Shown in pieces: positions 16,035 through 25,301 of a DNA stretch of 63,029 nt. The stretch comes from CAKRJP01 sp963634745 (GTDB lineage: Bacteria > Bacillota > Clostridia > Lachnospirales > Lachnospiraceae). Location: contig CAVHCX010000018.1 in NCBI GenBank assembly GCA_963634745.1, forward strand, positions 1-63,029, read 5' to 3'. The notes below the pieces were generated by a model that made no database searches, had not been told where the DNA came from, and saw only the letters and a program-made list of their open reading frames with translations. How positions within the stretch are numbered: position 1 is the first letter of the stretch; every line of letters starts with the position of its first letter. A program made the position numbers and the translations under genes.

Positions 16035-16742
16035 CTAAGAAAGAGGAAGAATATCGCAGACCATCAAGACATTCTCCTCCACCCGGAATTTGATTTGCAT
16101 GCCTGCAAAGTCCATGCCATAGATCCTATTAGGATCTTCCTGGTAGGAAGGCCTTGGATCCTGGGATAGGATCTGCCGTAAAACCTTCTGCTTGTCCTTA
16201 GGGATCCCATCTTCCAGGGACCTGCCTGTAGTTTCATCGGTTTGAAAAATAACCTGCAGATGATCTTCTTTATGAAGGTCAGAAAAGCTTCCCCTAGCGT
16301 CAGGCTTGGCATCCACATAGGGAAGGTAAGGCTTGATGTCATAAATAGGGGTGCCATCCATCATATCGATGCCGGAGACCAAAAGGACCTTCCCGGTGGC
16401 GTCGGTATCCTCCACAGAAAGAAGCTTTACGCAGGATAATCCCAGAGGATTGGGGCGAAAGGGAGACCTGGTGGCAAAGACTCCCACCCTTTGATTTCCC
16501 CCGAGTCTGGGAGGTCTTACCGTGGCATGCCAAGAATCTTGCCGGACCTTAGAAAATCCCCAAAGCAGCCAGAGGTGGGAATAGTCTTCAATGCCTCTTA
16601 GGGCCTCGGGATTTCGAAATTCCGGTTCAAAGATAATGCGCCCCACGGTATCAGCCAGGCCGCTTTGCCTGGGAAGGCCGAATTTTTCCGGGAAATCCGT
16701 ATAGATAGTTGCGATCTTTTTTAAAGTTAAATCCTGTGACAT
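16035..16742 (-). CDS. trmO: tRNA (t6A37) N6-methyltransferase, TrmO/YaeB family
   Basis: This 235-residue protein carries the TsaA/UPF0066 fold that methylates N6-threonylcarbamoyl-adenosine 37 of tRNA using S-adenosylmethionine. Clear family blocks are ATRSPFRPNPLGLSCVKLLS (substrate and cofactor pocket), IEDYSHLWLLW and GIDMMDGTPIYDIKPYLPYV. A C-terminal domain with YGMDFAGMQIKFRV completes the usual bidomain form. It is transcribed towards the V-ATPase operon and divergently from the prpF-like gene. The start MSQDLTLKK is the only plausible one. Confidence 0.9.
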   Translation of the reverse strand: MSQDLTLKKIATIYTDFPEKFGLPRQSGLADTVGRIIFEPEFRNPEALRGIEDYSHLWLLWGFSKVRQDSWHATVRPPRLGGNQRVGVFATRSPFRPNPLGLSCVKLLSVEDTDATGKVLLVSGIDMMDGTPIYDIKPYLPYVDAKPDARGSFSDLHKEDHLQVIFQTDETTGRSLEDGIPKDKQKVLRQILSQDPRPSYQEDPNRIYGMDFAGMQIKFRVEENVLMVCDILPLS

Positions 16743-16783
16743 TTTACTTATCCTTTTTTATGTTTTTGATTATATGCATATTG

Positions 16784-16823
16784 GCTATTATTATATAGCA
16801 TAATTATATTATACAATAATAGC
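16784..16823. promoter_or_regulatory. inverted repeat between trmO and the prpF-like gene
   Basis: GCTATTATT at 16784-16792 and AATAATAGC at 16815-16823 are perfect 9-bp arms, centre to centre 31 bp (about three helical turns), in an AT-rich divergent promoter region. This suits a dimeric regulator binding site. No cognate regulator is adjacent. Confidence 0.4.
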
Positions 16824-16888
16824 TAAAGTCGGTATGCTGAAATTGTTACAGAAAATAATTAATAATATTAAGAAGGAAATATAAGACT

Positions 16889-18019
16889 ATGAGAAAATTT
16901 AAAACTGTATTTATGCGTGGAGGCACTAGTAAAGGCTGTTTCTTTTTGAAAGAAGACCTTCCGGAAAATCGGGAAGAATGGGACAGCATTTTTTTGCAGG
17001 CTATGGGAAGCCCGGACCCTAAGCAGATCGATGGACTGGGAGGAACGGTTTCTTCCAATAATAAGATCGTTGTCGTGTGGAAAAGCGAGGAGCCGGGTGT
17101 AGATGTTGAGTACCTGGTGGGCCAGGTCATTGTTGGAAAGGAGCAGGTAGACTATAAGTCCAACTGCGGAAATATGACAGCGGCGGTAGGCCCCTATGCG
17201 GTGGAAGAGGGCCTGGTAGATATCCAGGAGCCGGTGACTACGGTACATCTCTTAAATCGCAATACCGACAAATATATCGATGTCACCGTTCCCTGCGAGA
17301 ACGGAGCCTATGCAGAGACGGGAGATTGTCATATCGCAGGGGTGGACGGAACCGGGCCGGAATTAAAGGTAAAATTTTTAAATCCTGTTGGAGCCAAGAC
17401 AGGAAAGCTCTTTCCCACAGGAAAAGCCCTGGATCTTTTAGATGTTCCGGGCTTTGGGGAGATTGAAGCGACGATTATCGATGTGTCAAATCCTATGGTT
17501 TTGGTGCGGGCAGAGGATGTGGGTGCTAAGGGGACAGAACTTCCCCAGGAAGTAAATGCCAATGAAAAGTTATCAGACCTTCTGGAAAAGATCCGAGGAC
17601 TTGCAGCCTGCAAGATGGGATTTGCAAAAGACCTAAGAGACGCCTCAGAAAATAGCCCGGCCGTTCCTAAGGTGGGCTTTGTTACCGGTCCAAAGTCTTA
17701 CATAGAAATCGGAGGCAGCAATGTGGAGGCTAAGGATATGGACCTGTGTGTCCGGGTCATCTCTGTATTTAAGTGTCACAAGGCTTGCCCACTTACCTCG
17801 GCCAGCGCCATTGCAGTGGCGGCAGCCCTTGACGGAACTCTTGTTCAAAAAGTCGTAAGTGATAATATGGATCCAAATAATGTACGGATCGGTCACCCCA
17901 GTGGCATTATGACCATGTGTCCGGAAATTGAAAAAAAAGAAGAAATAGAGGTGCCGTCTGTGGCAGTGCAGCGAACAGCAAGGCGAATTATGGATGGAAC
18001 TTTGTATATTCAAAGATAA
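16889..18019 (+). CDS. PrpF-family isomerase (methylaconitate/methylitaconate-type)
   Basis: This 376-residue protein is a clear member of the PrpF family, a diaminopimelate-epimerase-like fold. MRGGTSKGCFFL, the SNCGNMTAAVGPYAV segment with the active-site Cys, and HPSGIMTMCPEI are its signatures. Known members isomerise double bonds, such as 2-methylaconitate in the methylcitrate cycle or 3-methylitaconate in nicotinate fermentation, and some are uncharacterised. No methylcitrate or nicotinate genes are nearby, so the substrate is not predicted. AGAAGGA lies about 10 nt before the ATG. It is monocistronic, bounded by a divergent gene and a terminator. Confidence 0.85.
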   Translation: MRKFKTVFMRGGTSKGCFFLKEDLPENREEWDSIFLQAMGSPDPKQIDGLGGTVSSNNKIVVVWKSEEPGVDVEYLVGQVIVGKEQVDYKSNCGNMTAAVGPYAVEEGLVDIQEPVTTVHLLNRNTDKYIDVTVPCENGAYAETGDCHIAGVDGTGPELKVKFLNPVGAKTGKLFPTGKALDLLDVPGFGEIEATIIDVSNPMVLVRAEDVGAKGTELPQEVNANEKLSDLLEKIRGLAACKMGFAKDLRDASENSPAVPKVGFVTGPKSYIEIGGSNVEAKDMDLCVRVISVFKCHKACPLTSASAIAVAAALDGTLVQKVVSDNMDPNNVRIGHPSGIMTMCPEIEKKEEIEVPSVAVQRTARRIMDGTLYIQR

Positions 18020-18027
18020 GGGATAAA

Positions 18028-18075
18028 AAGGGAGCTGGTGGTCAGATCAAAATTGATCTGGTCATCAGCTCCCTT
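18028..18075 (-). terminator. terminator between convergent prpF-like and EamA genes
   Basis: A 23-bp stem (arms 18028-18050 and 18053-18075, core AGGGAGCTG/CAGCTCCCT, three imperfect positions) is followed on the minus strand by five T. It is therefore best placed to end the EamA transcript and is a weaker stop for the plus-strand gene. Confidence 0.75.
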
Positions 18076-18094
18076 GATTTAGGCTTATGTGTTA

Positions 18095-18961
18095 TTAGGC
18101 ATTAGAAGCCTGGCATTTTAGGTTATAGTGCCATTTATAAACTGCACTGCCGATAATAATCAGATATCCAACGATACTTAAGACATCCGGAATTTGTCCC
18201 AGGAAGACAAAACCTAGGAGGGCTGCAAAGAGCACCTGGGTATAGTCAAAGACTGAAATTTCCTTGGCCGGAGCCTTGGTGTAGGCCTTGGTGATGGAAA
18301 GCTGGCCTCCTGCCGCAGAAGCTCCTGCTAAGAGTAACATTAACATTTGGTGAGGAGTCATAGGCTTTGCACCTACGATCAGGAAGGGTCCGGTAACAAT
18401 GCAGGAGAATACGGAGAAGAACATAACGATCACCGGTCCCCGCTCCCCATTGGTTCCAAGCTTTCTTACAAATGTATAGGCAATTCCCGCACCTAAGCCT
18501 CCGATGACACCTGCCATGGCGTAGAAAAATTGCATATTCATAGAAGGCTTCACTACAAAGATGGCACCGATAAAAGCCACAATGACACAGCCCCACTCGA
18601 TTTTATTTGCCTTCTCCTTCAAAATAAAGTAGGACATAATAATAGCAAAGAAGGGAGATAGTTTATTTAAAATATTAGCGTCCGCAATGTTTAATTTATC
18701 GATAGCATAGAAGTTACAGATCAGACCCGAAGTTCCGAAAAAGCTACGGAAGAAAAGATCCTTCCAACTCTCTCTTTTAATCTTAAATCCACCCTCGCTT
18801 CTCGCTAGAAGAAAGATGGCAACCACGGCTGCCACCGCATTTCTAAAAAAAGCTTTCTGCATGGTGGGAAGGTCTCCGGACAGTCGCACGAAGAAGGTCA
18901 TGAGAGCGAAGAAAAATCCCGCCATAATAATATACATAATTCCTTGTTTCTTATCATTCAT
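18095..18961 (-). CDS. EamA/DMT-superfamily transporter
   Basis: This 288-residue integral membrane protein has ten predicted helices arranged as two EamA repeats. The first (about 7-135) starts GIMYIIMAGFFFALMTFFVR and the second (about 145-280) contains YTQVLFAALLGFVFLGQIPD. The family exports or imports small metabolites, amino acids or drugs. The substrate is not predictable from sequence. The C-terminus is short and basic, as usual. It is encoded 33 bp downstream of the MATE gene on the same strand and is probably co-transcribed, ending at the hairpin near 18050. Confidence 0.88.
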   Translation of the reverse strand: MNDKKQGIMYIIMAGFFFALMTFFVRLSGDLPTMQKAFFRNAVAAVVAIFLLARSEGGFKIKRESWKDLFFRSFFGTSGLICNFYAIDKLNIADANILNKLSPFFAIIMSYFILKEKANKIEWGCVIVAFIGAIFVVKPSMNMQFFYAMAGVIGGLGAGIAYTFVRKLGTNGERGPVIVMFFSVFSCIVTGPFLIVGAKPMTPHQMLMLLLAGASAAGGQLSITKAYTKAPAKEISVFDYTQVLFAALLGFVFLGQIPDVLSIVGYLIIIGSAVYKWHYNLKCQASNA

Positions 18962-18994
18962 GAAAAATACCCCTTTTCTTTTTTATATTTAAGG

Positions 18995-20341
18995 CTAGTT
19001 AGCTGTGGGAATAATCCCCTTAGCTTTTAGCCATTTATAAGCAATAAGACATACAATTACAGATAAAAGTGAGCCACAGGCGGTTGCAATTCCCATAGGG
19101 AATAAAGTTTCCGGGAACCACATAGAGGTAAGATAAACTCCCGGAATTCGCATGCAGCAAATAGCGATGATATTGTGGAGGAAGGAAATCTCCGACCTTC
19201 CATAGGCACAGAAATAACCGCTGAAACTAAAGTGGATTCCCGCGAAAATACAGTCAAAAATATATCCGTGGATATATTGCTCTCCAAGAAGGATGACCGA
19301 GCGATCAGAAGTAAACAAGCCTACGAGCGCACCTCCGACAAATTGTACCCCAATAGAGATTATAAGGCCATAGATAATAGTAATGCAAATCGCATAGCGA
19401 AGGGTCTTGGAGGCCCTGCCATGCTGGCCGGCCCCCACATTTTGTGCTCCCAGGGCTGATACAGTAGACAGCATGGAGGAGGGAACCAAAAAAACAAAGC
19501 TAATGATTTTCTCCACAATACCAACAGCGGCTGCCGCGCTTAGGCCCCTGCGGTTGGCAATCACTGTAATAATCAAAAAGGCAATCTGAATAAATCCATC
19601 CTGCAAGGCAATGGGAATGCCGATACGCACAATCTGGGTCATAACAGAAGGCGTGGGTTTTAAATCCTTAGTTTTCATAGAAATCCCAAGATTCTTTTTC
19701 CGAAGGATGGTAAACAGTGCCAGGATCACACTGATGGTCTGGGACAGGGTGGTTCCAAGAGCAGCCCCGGAAGGGCCCATGCCCATAGCTCCCATAAAAA
19801 GATAATCCAGCCCGATATTACACAGGCAGGCAATGGCAATAAAATACATAGGAGTTTTAGAATCTCCCAGCCCCCGAAAGATGGAACTGATCACATTGTA
19901 GGCGGTAATAAAAGGAATCCCCACAAAACAGATCGTCAAATATTGGATGGTTCCATCAAAAGCCTCTGTAGGAGTGGACATAAGGGAGACAATGGGCCTT
20001 GCAAACAAGAGAAGAATCCCGGCCAGCACAAGGGAGGATACAATAAAAAGAGTTACTGTATTTCCAACCACAGAGGAAGCCCGGTCCTTGTCCTTGGCAC
20101 CGACGGCCTGTCCGATACATACAGTAGTCCCCATAGCCAGTCCCACGATCACCACCGTGATCATGTGCATGATCTGACTGCCCACAGAAACAGCGGTGGT
20201 ACTGGCAGCCCCCTCAAACTGACCAATAATAAAAAGGTCCGCCATTCCATATAAGGTTTGTAAAAAATAGGATAATAAATAGGGAAGTGAGAAGTAGGCA
20301 ATATTCCTAAGAACACTTCCGGAAGTTAAATCGCGTTTCAC
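18995..20341 (-). CDS. MATE-family efflux transporter
   Basis: This 448-residue protein has twelve predicted membrane helices in two homologous halves. It begins NIAYFSLPYLLSYFLQTLYGMADLFIIGQF, here split by its first helix, and has the MATE blocks MGMGPSGAALGTTLSQ and GIVEKIISFVFLVPSSMLS. MATE proteins expel cationic drugs or metabolites in exchange for Na+ or H+. The gene starts the minus-strand pair with the EamA transporter. A 260-bp gap separates it from the divergent response regulator. That gap is AT-rich and holds a copy of a GTAAGGGG motif at 20443 and a TATAAT at 20494. Confidence 0.92.
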   Translation of the reverse strand: MKRDLTSGSVLRNIAYFSLPYLLSYFLQTLYGMADLFIIGQFEGAASTTAVSVGSQIMHMITVVIVGLAMGTTVCIGQAVGAKDKDRASSVVGNTVTLFIVSSLVLAGILLLFARPIVSLMSTPTEAFDGTIQYLTICFVGIPFITAYNVISSIFRGLGDSKTPMYFIAIACLCNIGLDYLFMGAMGMGPSGAALGTTLSQTISVILALFTILRKKNLGISMKTKDLKPTPSVMTQIVRIGIPIALQDGFIQIAFLIITVIANRRGLSAAAAVGIVEKIISFVFLVPSSMLSTVSALGAQNVGAGQHGRASKTLRYAICITIIYGLIISIGVQFVGGALVGLFTSDRSVILLGEQYIHGYIFDCIFAGIHFSFSGYFCAYGRSEISFLHNIIAICCMRIPGVYLTSMWFPETLFPMGIATACGSLLSVIVCLIAYKWLKAKGIIPTAN

Positions 20342-20610
20342 TAAAGCAAAACCTCCAAAAAAATCATAGAATCATTGTGACTTCTTGCTTTAAAATCTCA
20401 AAAAAGTCAACAAGTTTTATTATACGCTTATTTTAGGGAGATGTAAGGGGGAAATATTTCTTATATTTGCCTATAAATCTTGGATTTAGATGATATAATT
20501 GTTATGATTATACAATAAAGCTGGCCTGCTATTGGCATATATGTGCAAAATCTATAAAATACAATAGCGAAATAGAATGCTAGTAAGCATAGTTTGTAAA
20601 GGAATTGAAA

Positions 20611-22119
20611 ATGAAAATTTTGTTGGTGGATGATGAGAGAGAAGAGCGCGAGGGAATCGAATGGCTGATTCATAAGTATGAATTGCCTTTGGAGGTGGCG
20701 CAGGCAAATAATGGAAAGGCTGCCCTGGAATACATAGAAAAAAATCCCATTGACATCTTATTTACAGATGTAAAGATGCCTATTATGAACGGACTGGAAT
20801 TGGCAAAAAAAGTTTATAGGCAATGGCCGGAGATTAAGATTATTATTTACAGCGCTTACGGAGAATTTGAATTTGCAAGAGCAGCCATGGAGGCCAATGC
20901 CATAAGGTATTTGTTAAAACCTATTGATTTAGAACAATTTAAGAATTTGATGGAATCCGTGATTGCTTCTGTCAGTAAAGAGCAAAAAGATCAGGAGGAA
21001 AAGGATTTTCATCGCGTGGAGAGTGAGAAAAATCTTTTATTTAAAGTCTTTAGCACCGGAAGTGGCTCCAAGCGTGAAATTGAGGATATATCTAATCTAT
21101 TGTTTCAGAATCTGAATTTCCAAAGTAGATTATTGAATGTTCAATTTACGGACAATTTTTTTGATAAGTATGAGGACGAATTTTGTGAAATATTAAAAAA
21201 ATATTTTCCGAGGAATCCATGGTATCTGAATATGTATCCAAATGAGGCTTATATAATGGTCACTGAGGAGAAAGAAAAAGATTTGAAACATAGCGGAGAT
21301 CAGATGCTTAGGACCATGGAAAACCGCTTTGACAGTAATGGAGTGATCCTTGCAAGTGATAATTTTTCTAATCTAGAGGAAGTGCTGGAGGGGGTACAAG
21401 CCATCCATAAAATACAGAAGGATCTTTTTTCTTATGACAATCAAACCATCCTTATAAGAGAATACCTTGACAACAAGTCCTACTATGAATCCGATGCAGA
21501 AAAAATATGTAAGAAATTGAAGGCGGCTATTGAAGGTCATGAGGAAGAGTTTATTAAAAAGTATAATGATCAATTGGTAGAGTGCATTAAATCTATGGAA
21601 CGGGTCAGCAAGCTGTATTTGCAGAACATGTTATATTCCATTGTGAAAACCATGTACGATTATTATCCGGGCATAGAATCTAAGGAGCTTTTAGTATCTG
21701 CAGAGGCTCTCTTTTCCGCCGGAAATTCAAAAGAACTCTTGAAAATCTATAAGGACGCCATGGACAAGATATTTTTGTTAATGCAAAAGGAAGGAATCGA
21801 TGAGACAAGAGTGATCGGAAAAATCAAAAATGTTGTAGGAAAAGAATATTCTAAGGATATAAGCTTGAACGATATGGCAGAGGCGGTAAATCTGACGCCT
21901 TCCTATGTGAGTTATATTTTTAAAAAAGAAACAGGACAGTCTTTGGTCAAATATATAACGGACGTTCGTATGTCAAAAGCCAAGAAATTATTAGAAGAAA
22001 GCGATCTTAAGATTTTACAAATTGCCAAGCGATGTGGATATGAAAACCAATCCTATTTTAATCGTTTGTTTAAAAATTATTATGGAATTACGCCAAAACA
22101 GTTGAGAGAAAAGCTATGA
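20611..22119 (+). CDS. AraC-type response regulator (YesN-like)
   Basis: This 502-residue regulator has an N-terminal receiver (KILLVDDEREEREGIEWL, with phospho-acceptor Asp in DILFTDVKMP), a long middle region, and a C-terminal AraC double helix-turn-helix (ISLNDMAEAVNLTPSYVSYI and ILQIAKRCGYENQSYFNRLF). Such regulators pair with YesM-type kinases and activate neighbouring sugar-uptake genes. The ATG at 20611 is chosen because AAAGG lies 8 nt upstream. A TTG two codons earlier is less likely. It overlaps the kinase gene by 4 nt. It probably controls the binding-protein promoter at about 23.9 kb in response to an extracellular glycan. Confidence 0.93.
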   Translation: MKILLVDDEREEREGIEWLIHKYELPLEVAQANNGKAALEYIEKNPIDILFTDVKMPIMNGLELAKKVYRQWPEIKIIIYSAYGEFEFARAAMEANAIRYLLKPIDLEQFKNLMESVIASVSKEQKDQEEKDFHRVESEKNLLFKVFSTGSGSKREIEDISNLLFQNLNFQSRLLNVQFTDNFFDKYEDEFCEILKKYFPRNPWYLNMYPNEAYIMVTEEKEKDLKHSGDQMLRTMENRFDSNGVILASDNFSNLEEVLEGVQAIHKIQKDLFSYDNQTILIREYLDNKSYYESDAEKICKKLKAAIEGHEEEFIKKYNDQLVECIKSMERVSKLYLQNMLYSIVKTMYDYYPGIESKELLVSAEALFSAGNSKELLKIYKDAMDKIFLLMQKEGIDETRVIGKIKNVVGKEYSKDISLNDMAEAVNLTPSYVSYIFKKETGQSLVKYITDVRMSKAKKLLEESDLKILQIAKRCGYENQSYFNRLFKNYYGITPKQLREKL

Positions 22120-23831
22120 GAAAAATTTGGAATTGGTACTATGGGAAAGCATCCATACATAAAAAAATCATGATCAGTTGTCAGATTCTGGTATTTATTC
22201 CGATTATGATCTTGGGAATCTACTCTTATCAGGTGTCCAGAAATAACCTGCTTTCTCAAACGCGTCAGACCATGGAAAGCAATATAGAGTCCATGTGCTA
22301 CAACATGGATAATGATATTAGTAGGGAAAATGATAATATCAAGTTTTGGTCCTATAATTCAAAACTTAGAGAACGGCTGGCAAATGGTTTGGAAGAAGCC
22401 AATGACCTGGCCCTAGAATTAAATGAAAACATAGAACCCACTTTTTGGTATTTTATTGCAAGCGATAATAATCTAAAAGGAATCGAAATTTATTCCCCCT
22501 ATATTCGCCAGGAAATTGGAAAATTTCTAAAACCTATGAATTCAGAAGAGGAAAAGGAATGGTTTGCAGCGAATTATCATAACTTCAAGACCCAGTGGAG
22601 GGTGGAAGAAGATGGCATTTATGCCAGCCGAATGATTTTGGATGCTGCTACATCTTCCACGGCAATTGGCTATATTCAAATCGAAGTCTTTGCGGATCGT
22701 TTTGTGGAGAAGATTTTTCAGACAAGATATTTGAATAATGGAGTCTTGTTGTTAGATCAAGAAGGGAATGAAATTGATGGTCGAAGCATTGCAGACCAGA
22801 AGCTAGACAAAAGCATTCGAGAGACATTTGATGTAAATGAAGAGGAACAAAATTTGGAGACCGGAAGCTTTTTGATGACTTCAAAAACCTTAGAAAATCA
22901 GTGGAAGTTATATTATTACATTGATAAAAAAGAGATTTCTGAGCAAAATAAAGAAATTTTAGTAACGACTCTGTTGGTAATGGCAGCAGGATTTGCAGTG
23001 GCAGCCCTCTTCATGCGGATGATTGCAGAAATTCTTAGCAAGAGAATTTTGAGATTGAAATCCGGGGCGGAAGAAGTCAGTAAGGGGAATTTTGATGTTC
23101 AAATTGAGCAAGGTTATACGGACGAAATCGGAGTTGTGGCGGAAAGCTTCGAAAACATGTGTGTGAGAATCCAACAAATGATGGATGAAATGTATTTGCT
23201 GGGTATGGAGAAGCGAAAAGAGGAACTTAAGGCCTTGCAGGCCATGATGAATCCTCACTTTTTATATAATTGTCTTTCCAGTATTAAGTGGAAGGCCATA
23301 AGGTCAGAACAGGATGATATTGCAGAGATTACGAGTCTGCTGGCAACCTTTTATCGAACCGCTCTCAATGGGGGAAAACAAATCACGACGGTACAGAATG
23401 AGCTGGATAATATAAAAGCTTATGTCAAAATACAATTAATATCCCACGAAAACAGTTTTGAAGTGCAATATGACCTGTCCGATCAGGGAATGGATTGCAC
23501 TATGCCGAATTTCCTTGTGCAGCCTATTGTGGAGAATGCGATTTGCCATGGAGCAGATGCCTGTGAAGAAGAAAAAGGAGTTGTTCAGATTCAGTATAGG
23601 TGTGAGGAAGAAGAATTAATATTTGCAGTCTATAATAATGGACCTAAAATCAGCAAAGAGGAGCTTCAAAGGATTCTTAATACTCCGGGCAAAGGCTACG
23701 GACTTTACAATATTCGAGAGAGAATTCGTATGTATTATGGAGAGGGTTATGGAATCGAAAGCAGTGTAACGCAAGATGGAAGAGTCTGTTTTGTGATTCG
23801 CATCAAAAAAAATCTGCAGCTGACAGAGTAA
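22116..23831 (+). CDS. sensor histidine kinase (YesM-like, HisKA_7TM/His_kinase type)
   Basis: This 571-residue membrane kinase has a first helix at about 20-38 (IMISCQILVFIPIMILGIYS), an extracellular sensor of about 250 residues, and a second helix near 290-308. A HAMP region follows (LSKRILRLKSGAEEVSKGNF), then the His_kinase box MNPHFLYNCLSSIKWKA with the phospho-accepting His, and a C-terminal HATPase domain (NFLVQPIVENAICHG, GKGYGLYNIRERI). It is translationally coupled (ATGA overlap) to the AraC-type regulator. The kinase probably senses an oligosaccharide outside the cell, perhaps through the adjacent binding protein. Confidence 0.93.
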   Translation: MRKIWNWYYGKASIHKKIMISCQILVFIPIMILGIYSYQVSRNNLLSQTRQTMESNIESMCYNMDNDISRENDNIKFWSYNSKLRERLANGLEEANDLALELNENIEPTFWYFIASDNNLKGIEIYSPYIRQEIGKFLKPMNSEEEKEWFAANYHNFKTQWRVEEDGIYASRMILDAATSSTAIGYIQIEVFADRFVEKIFQTRYLNNGVLLLDQEGNEIDGRSIADQKLDKSIRETFDVNEEEQNLETGSFLMTSKTLENQWKLYYYIDKKEISEQNKEILVTTLLVMAAGFAVAALFMRMIAEILSKRILRLKSGAEEVSKGNFDVQIEQGYTDEIGVVAESFENMCVRIQQMMDEMYLLGMEKRKEELKALQAMMNPHFLYNCLSSIKWKAIRSEQDDIAEITSLLATFYRTALNGGKQITTVQNELDNIKAYVKIQLISHENSFEVQYDLSDQGMDCTMPNFLVQPIVENAICHGADACEEEKGVVQIQYRCEEEELIFAVYNNGPKISKEELQRILNTPGKGYGLYNIRERIRMYYGEGYGIESSVTQDGRVCFVIRIKKNLQLTE

Positions 23832-23900
23832 ATGCAGCACAAAACTACGAATTGTAAAAATGTATTATAAATCGAAAAAAAGTTCAATTTAAATCAAAAT

Positions 23901-23942
23901 GTCCTCCTTTTATAATTGAGTTAACAGTTATAGAAGGAGGAC
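23901..23942 (+). promoter_or_regulatory. inverted repeat covering the ribosome site of the binding-protein gene
   Basis: GTCCTCCTTTTA (23901-23912) is complementary, with one G-T wobble, to TAGAAGGAGGAC (23931-23942), which contains the ribosome site AAGGAGG. A TATAAT lies between the arms at 23911-23916. If transcription begins upstream of 23901, the hairpin would mask the ribosome site. If it begins just after that TATAAT, the left arm is not in the message and the symmetry would be a DNA operator. The choice cannot be made from sequence. Confidence 0.45.
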
Positions 23943-23948
23943 AAATCT

Positions 23949-25220
23949 ATGAGAAAGAAAATTGTAAGCGTGCTGATTTGTACCACAATGGTAGCAGGAT
24001 TGGCAGTAGGATGTGGAAAGGGATCAAGCAGTTCATCGGATGCATCTAGCACAGCTGATTCCGGAAAAACCAAGATCCGAATGACTTACTGGAACAGTGA
24101 GGACACGGTACAGACTTTGTTGGATTATTTGGCTGAGGAGGTTCCGGATGTAGAGGTGGAATTCCAGTTTATTGATAATTCCAATTATGATACCGTAGTT
24201 GATACACAGTTATCTGCAGGTGAAGGACCGGACATTATTTGTGAGTCACCTGCGTCTTCTTTAAAGCATGCAAAATTAGGATATTTAGTAGAACTTAATG
24301 ATTTAGGAGAGAAGTATTCCAGCGCAGGTACGAGCGTATACAGCTATGACGAAGATGTATATGCACTTCCCGGAATCAGCTGGTTTGAAGGAATTTATTT
24401 CAATAAACAGATGTTCGAGGAGAACAATATTGAACTGCCGACAACCTTTGATGAGTATATTGATGTTTGCAAGCAATTTAAGGAGTTAGGAATTACACCT
24501 TTGGCAGCAGGACTTAAGTCATGGGAGCCAATGCTTAAAAATTCTATGGCATTTGTAACTGCTGAGTATCTTTCAACAGATGAAGGAAAAGATTTTGGAG
24601 AGAAATACAGAAACGGAGAGACAACTCTTGACGGAACATGGAATAAGTATCTCGAGAAATGGTCAGAGATGATTGACGAAGGTATCTATACAACAGATAT
24701 GACAGGTATTGATCATGATCAGGCTCTTGAGGAATTTGCAACAGGAAAGGCAGCAATGTTCTGTTCAGGCCCATGGGATTTGGATACTATTAAAGAGAAA
24801 AATCCGGATCTTCAGATTGATATGATGCCATTCTATGGAACAGAAACCAGCGAGGGATGGTTGATTGGTGGACCTGGATGTGGATTTGCAATTAATGCGG
24901 CTTCTGAGAATCAGGAAGCAGCTAAGAAGGTTCTGGAAGCAATCTCAACTGTAGAGGGTCAGGAAGCTTTTTGGCAGGATAACCAGGGTGGATCTTCTTA
25001 CCTTGAGGGAGCATCCTTTGAACTTCCGGAAGAGTATAGCAGTGCATCTTCGGCTCTTGAAGCAGGTAATGTATATTGCCCATGGAATGAATGGGGAGAT
25101 GCAGCAAGTGCTCATGAGAATTATGGAACAGAGATGCAGTCTTATCTTCTTGGAGAGCAGGATCTTAGCACTACCCTTAAAAATGTAGATGCAACTGTAA
25201 AAGAACTCCTGGAGAAATAA
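23949..25220 (+). CDS. sugar ABC transporter solute-binding lipoprotein
   Basis: This 423-residue lipoprotein has a lipobox ending AVGC (Cys22) after a hydrophobic signal, then a Ser-rich linker and a family-1 sugar-binding fold (RMTYWNSEDTVQTLLDYL near the start, AMFCSGPWDLDTIKE in the middle). It captures oligosaccharide at the cell surface for the two permeases encoded next. A hairpin at 25242-25280 separates it from them, a common way of making more binding protein than permease. The locus is downstream of the YesM/YesN pair, its likely regulator. The ligand is unknown. Gene context suggests a glucose- or amino-sugar-containing fragment. Confidence 0.93.
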   Translation: MRKKIVSVLICTTMVAGLAVGCGKGSSSSSDASSTADSGKTKIRMTYWNSEDTVQTLLDYLAEEVPDVEVEFQFIDNSNYDTVVDTQLSAGEGPDIICESPASSLKHAKLGYLVELNDLGEKYSSAGTSVYSYDEDVYALPGISWFEGIYFNKQMFEENNIELPTTFDEYIDVCKQFKELGITPLAAGLKSWEPMLKNSMAFVTAEYLSTDEGKDFGEKYRNGETTLDGTWNKYLEKWSEMIDEGIYTTDMTGIDHDQALEEFATGKAAMFCSGPWDLDTIKEKNPDLQIDMMPFYGTETSEGWLIGGPGCGFAINAASENQEAAKKVLEAISTVEGQEAFWQDNQGGSSYLEGASFELPEEYSSASSALEAGNVYCPWNEWGDAASAHENYGTEMQSYLLGEQDLSTTLKNVDATVKELLEK

Positions 25221-25241
25221 TAACAAATAGTTTTGATTATG

Positions 25242-25280
25242 AAGGTGCTTCTGGCGTCCCACAGCGGCGCGGAGCACCTT
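25242..25280 (+). terminator. intercistronic hairpin between binding protein and permeases
   Basis: AAGGTGCT (25242-25249) pairs with AGCACCTT (25273-25280), followed by only two further T. It is likely a partial terminator or 3'-end stabiliser that sets the ratio of binding protein to permease. Confidence 0.6.
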
Positions 25281-25301
25281 TTAAGTTAAGAGGAGAATCG
25301 C

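Noticed and set aside
20467..20499. Sigma-A promoter for the YesN-like gene based on TATAAT at 20494
   Set aside because: No acceptable -35 hexamer lies 16-18 bp upstream. TTGCCT is 21 bp away, so the call is not supported well enough.
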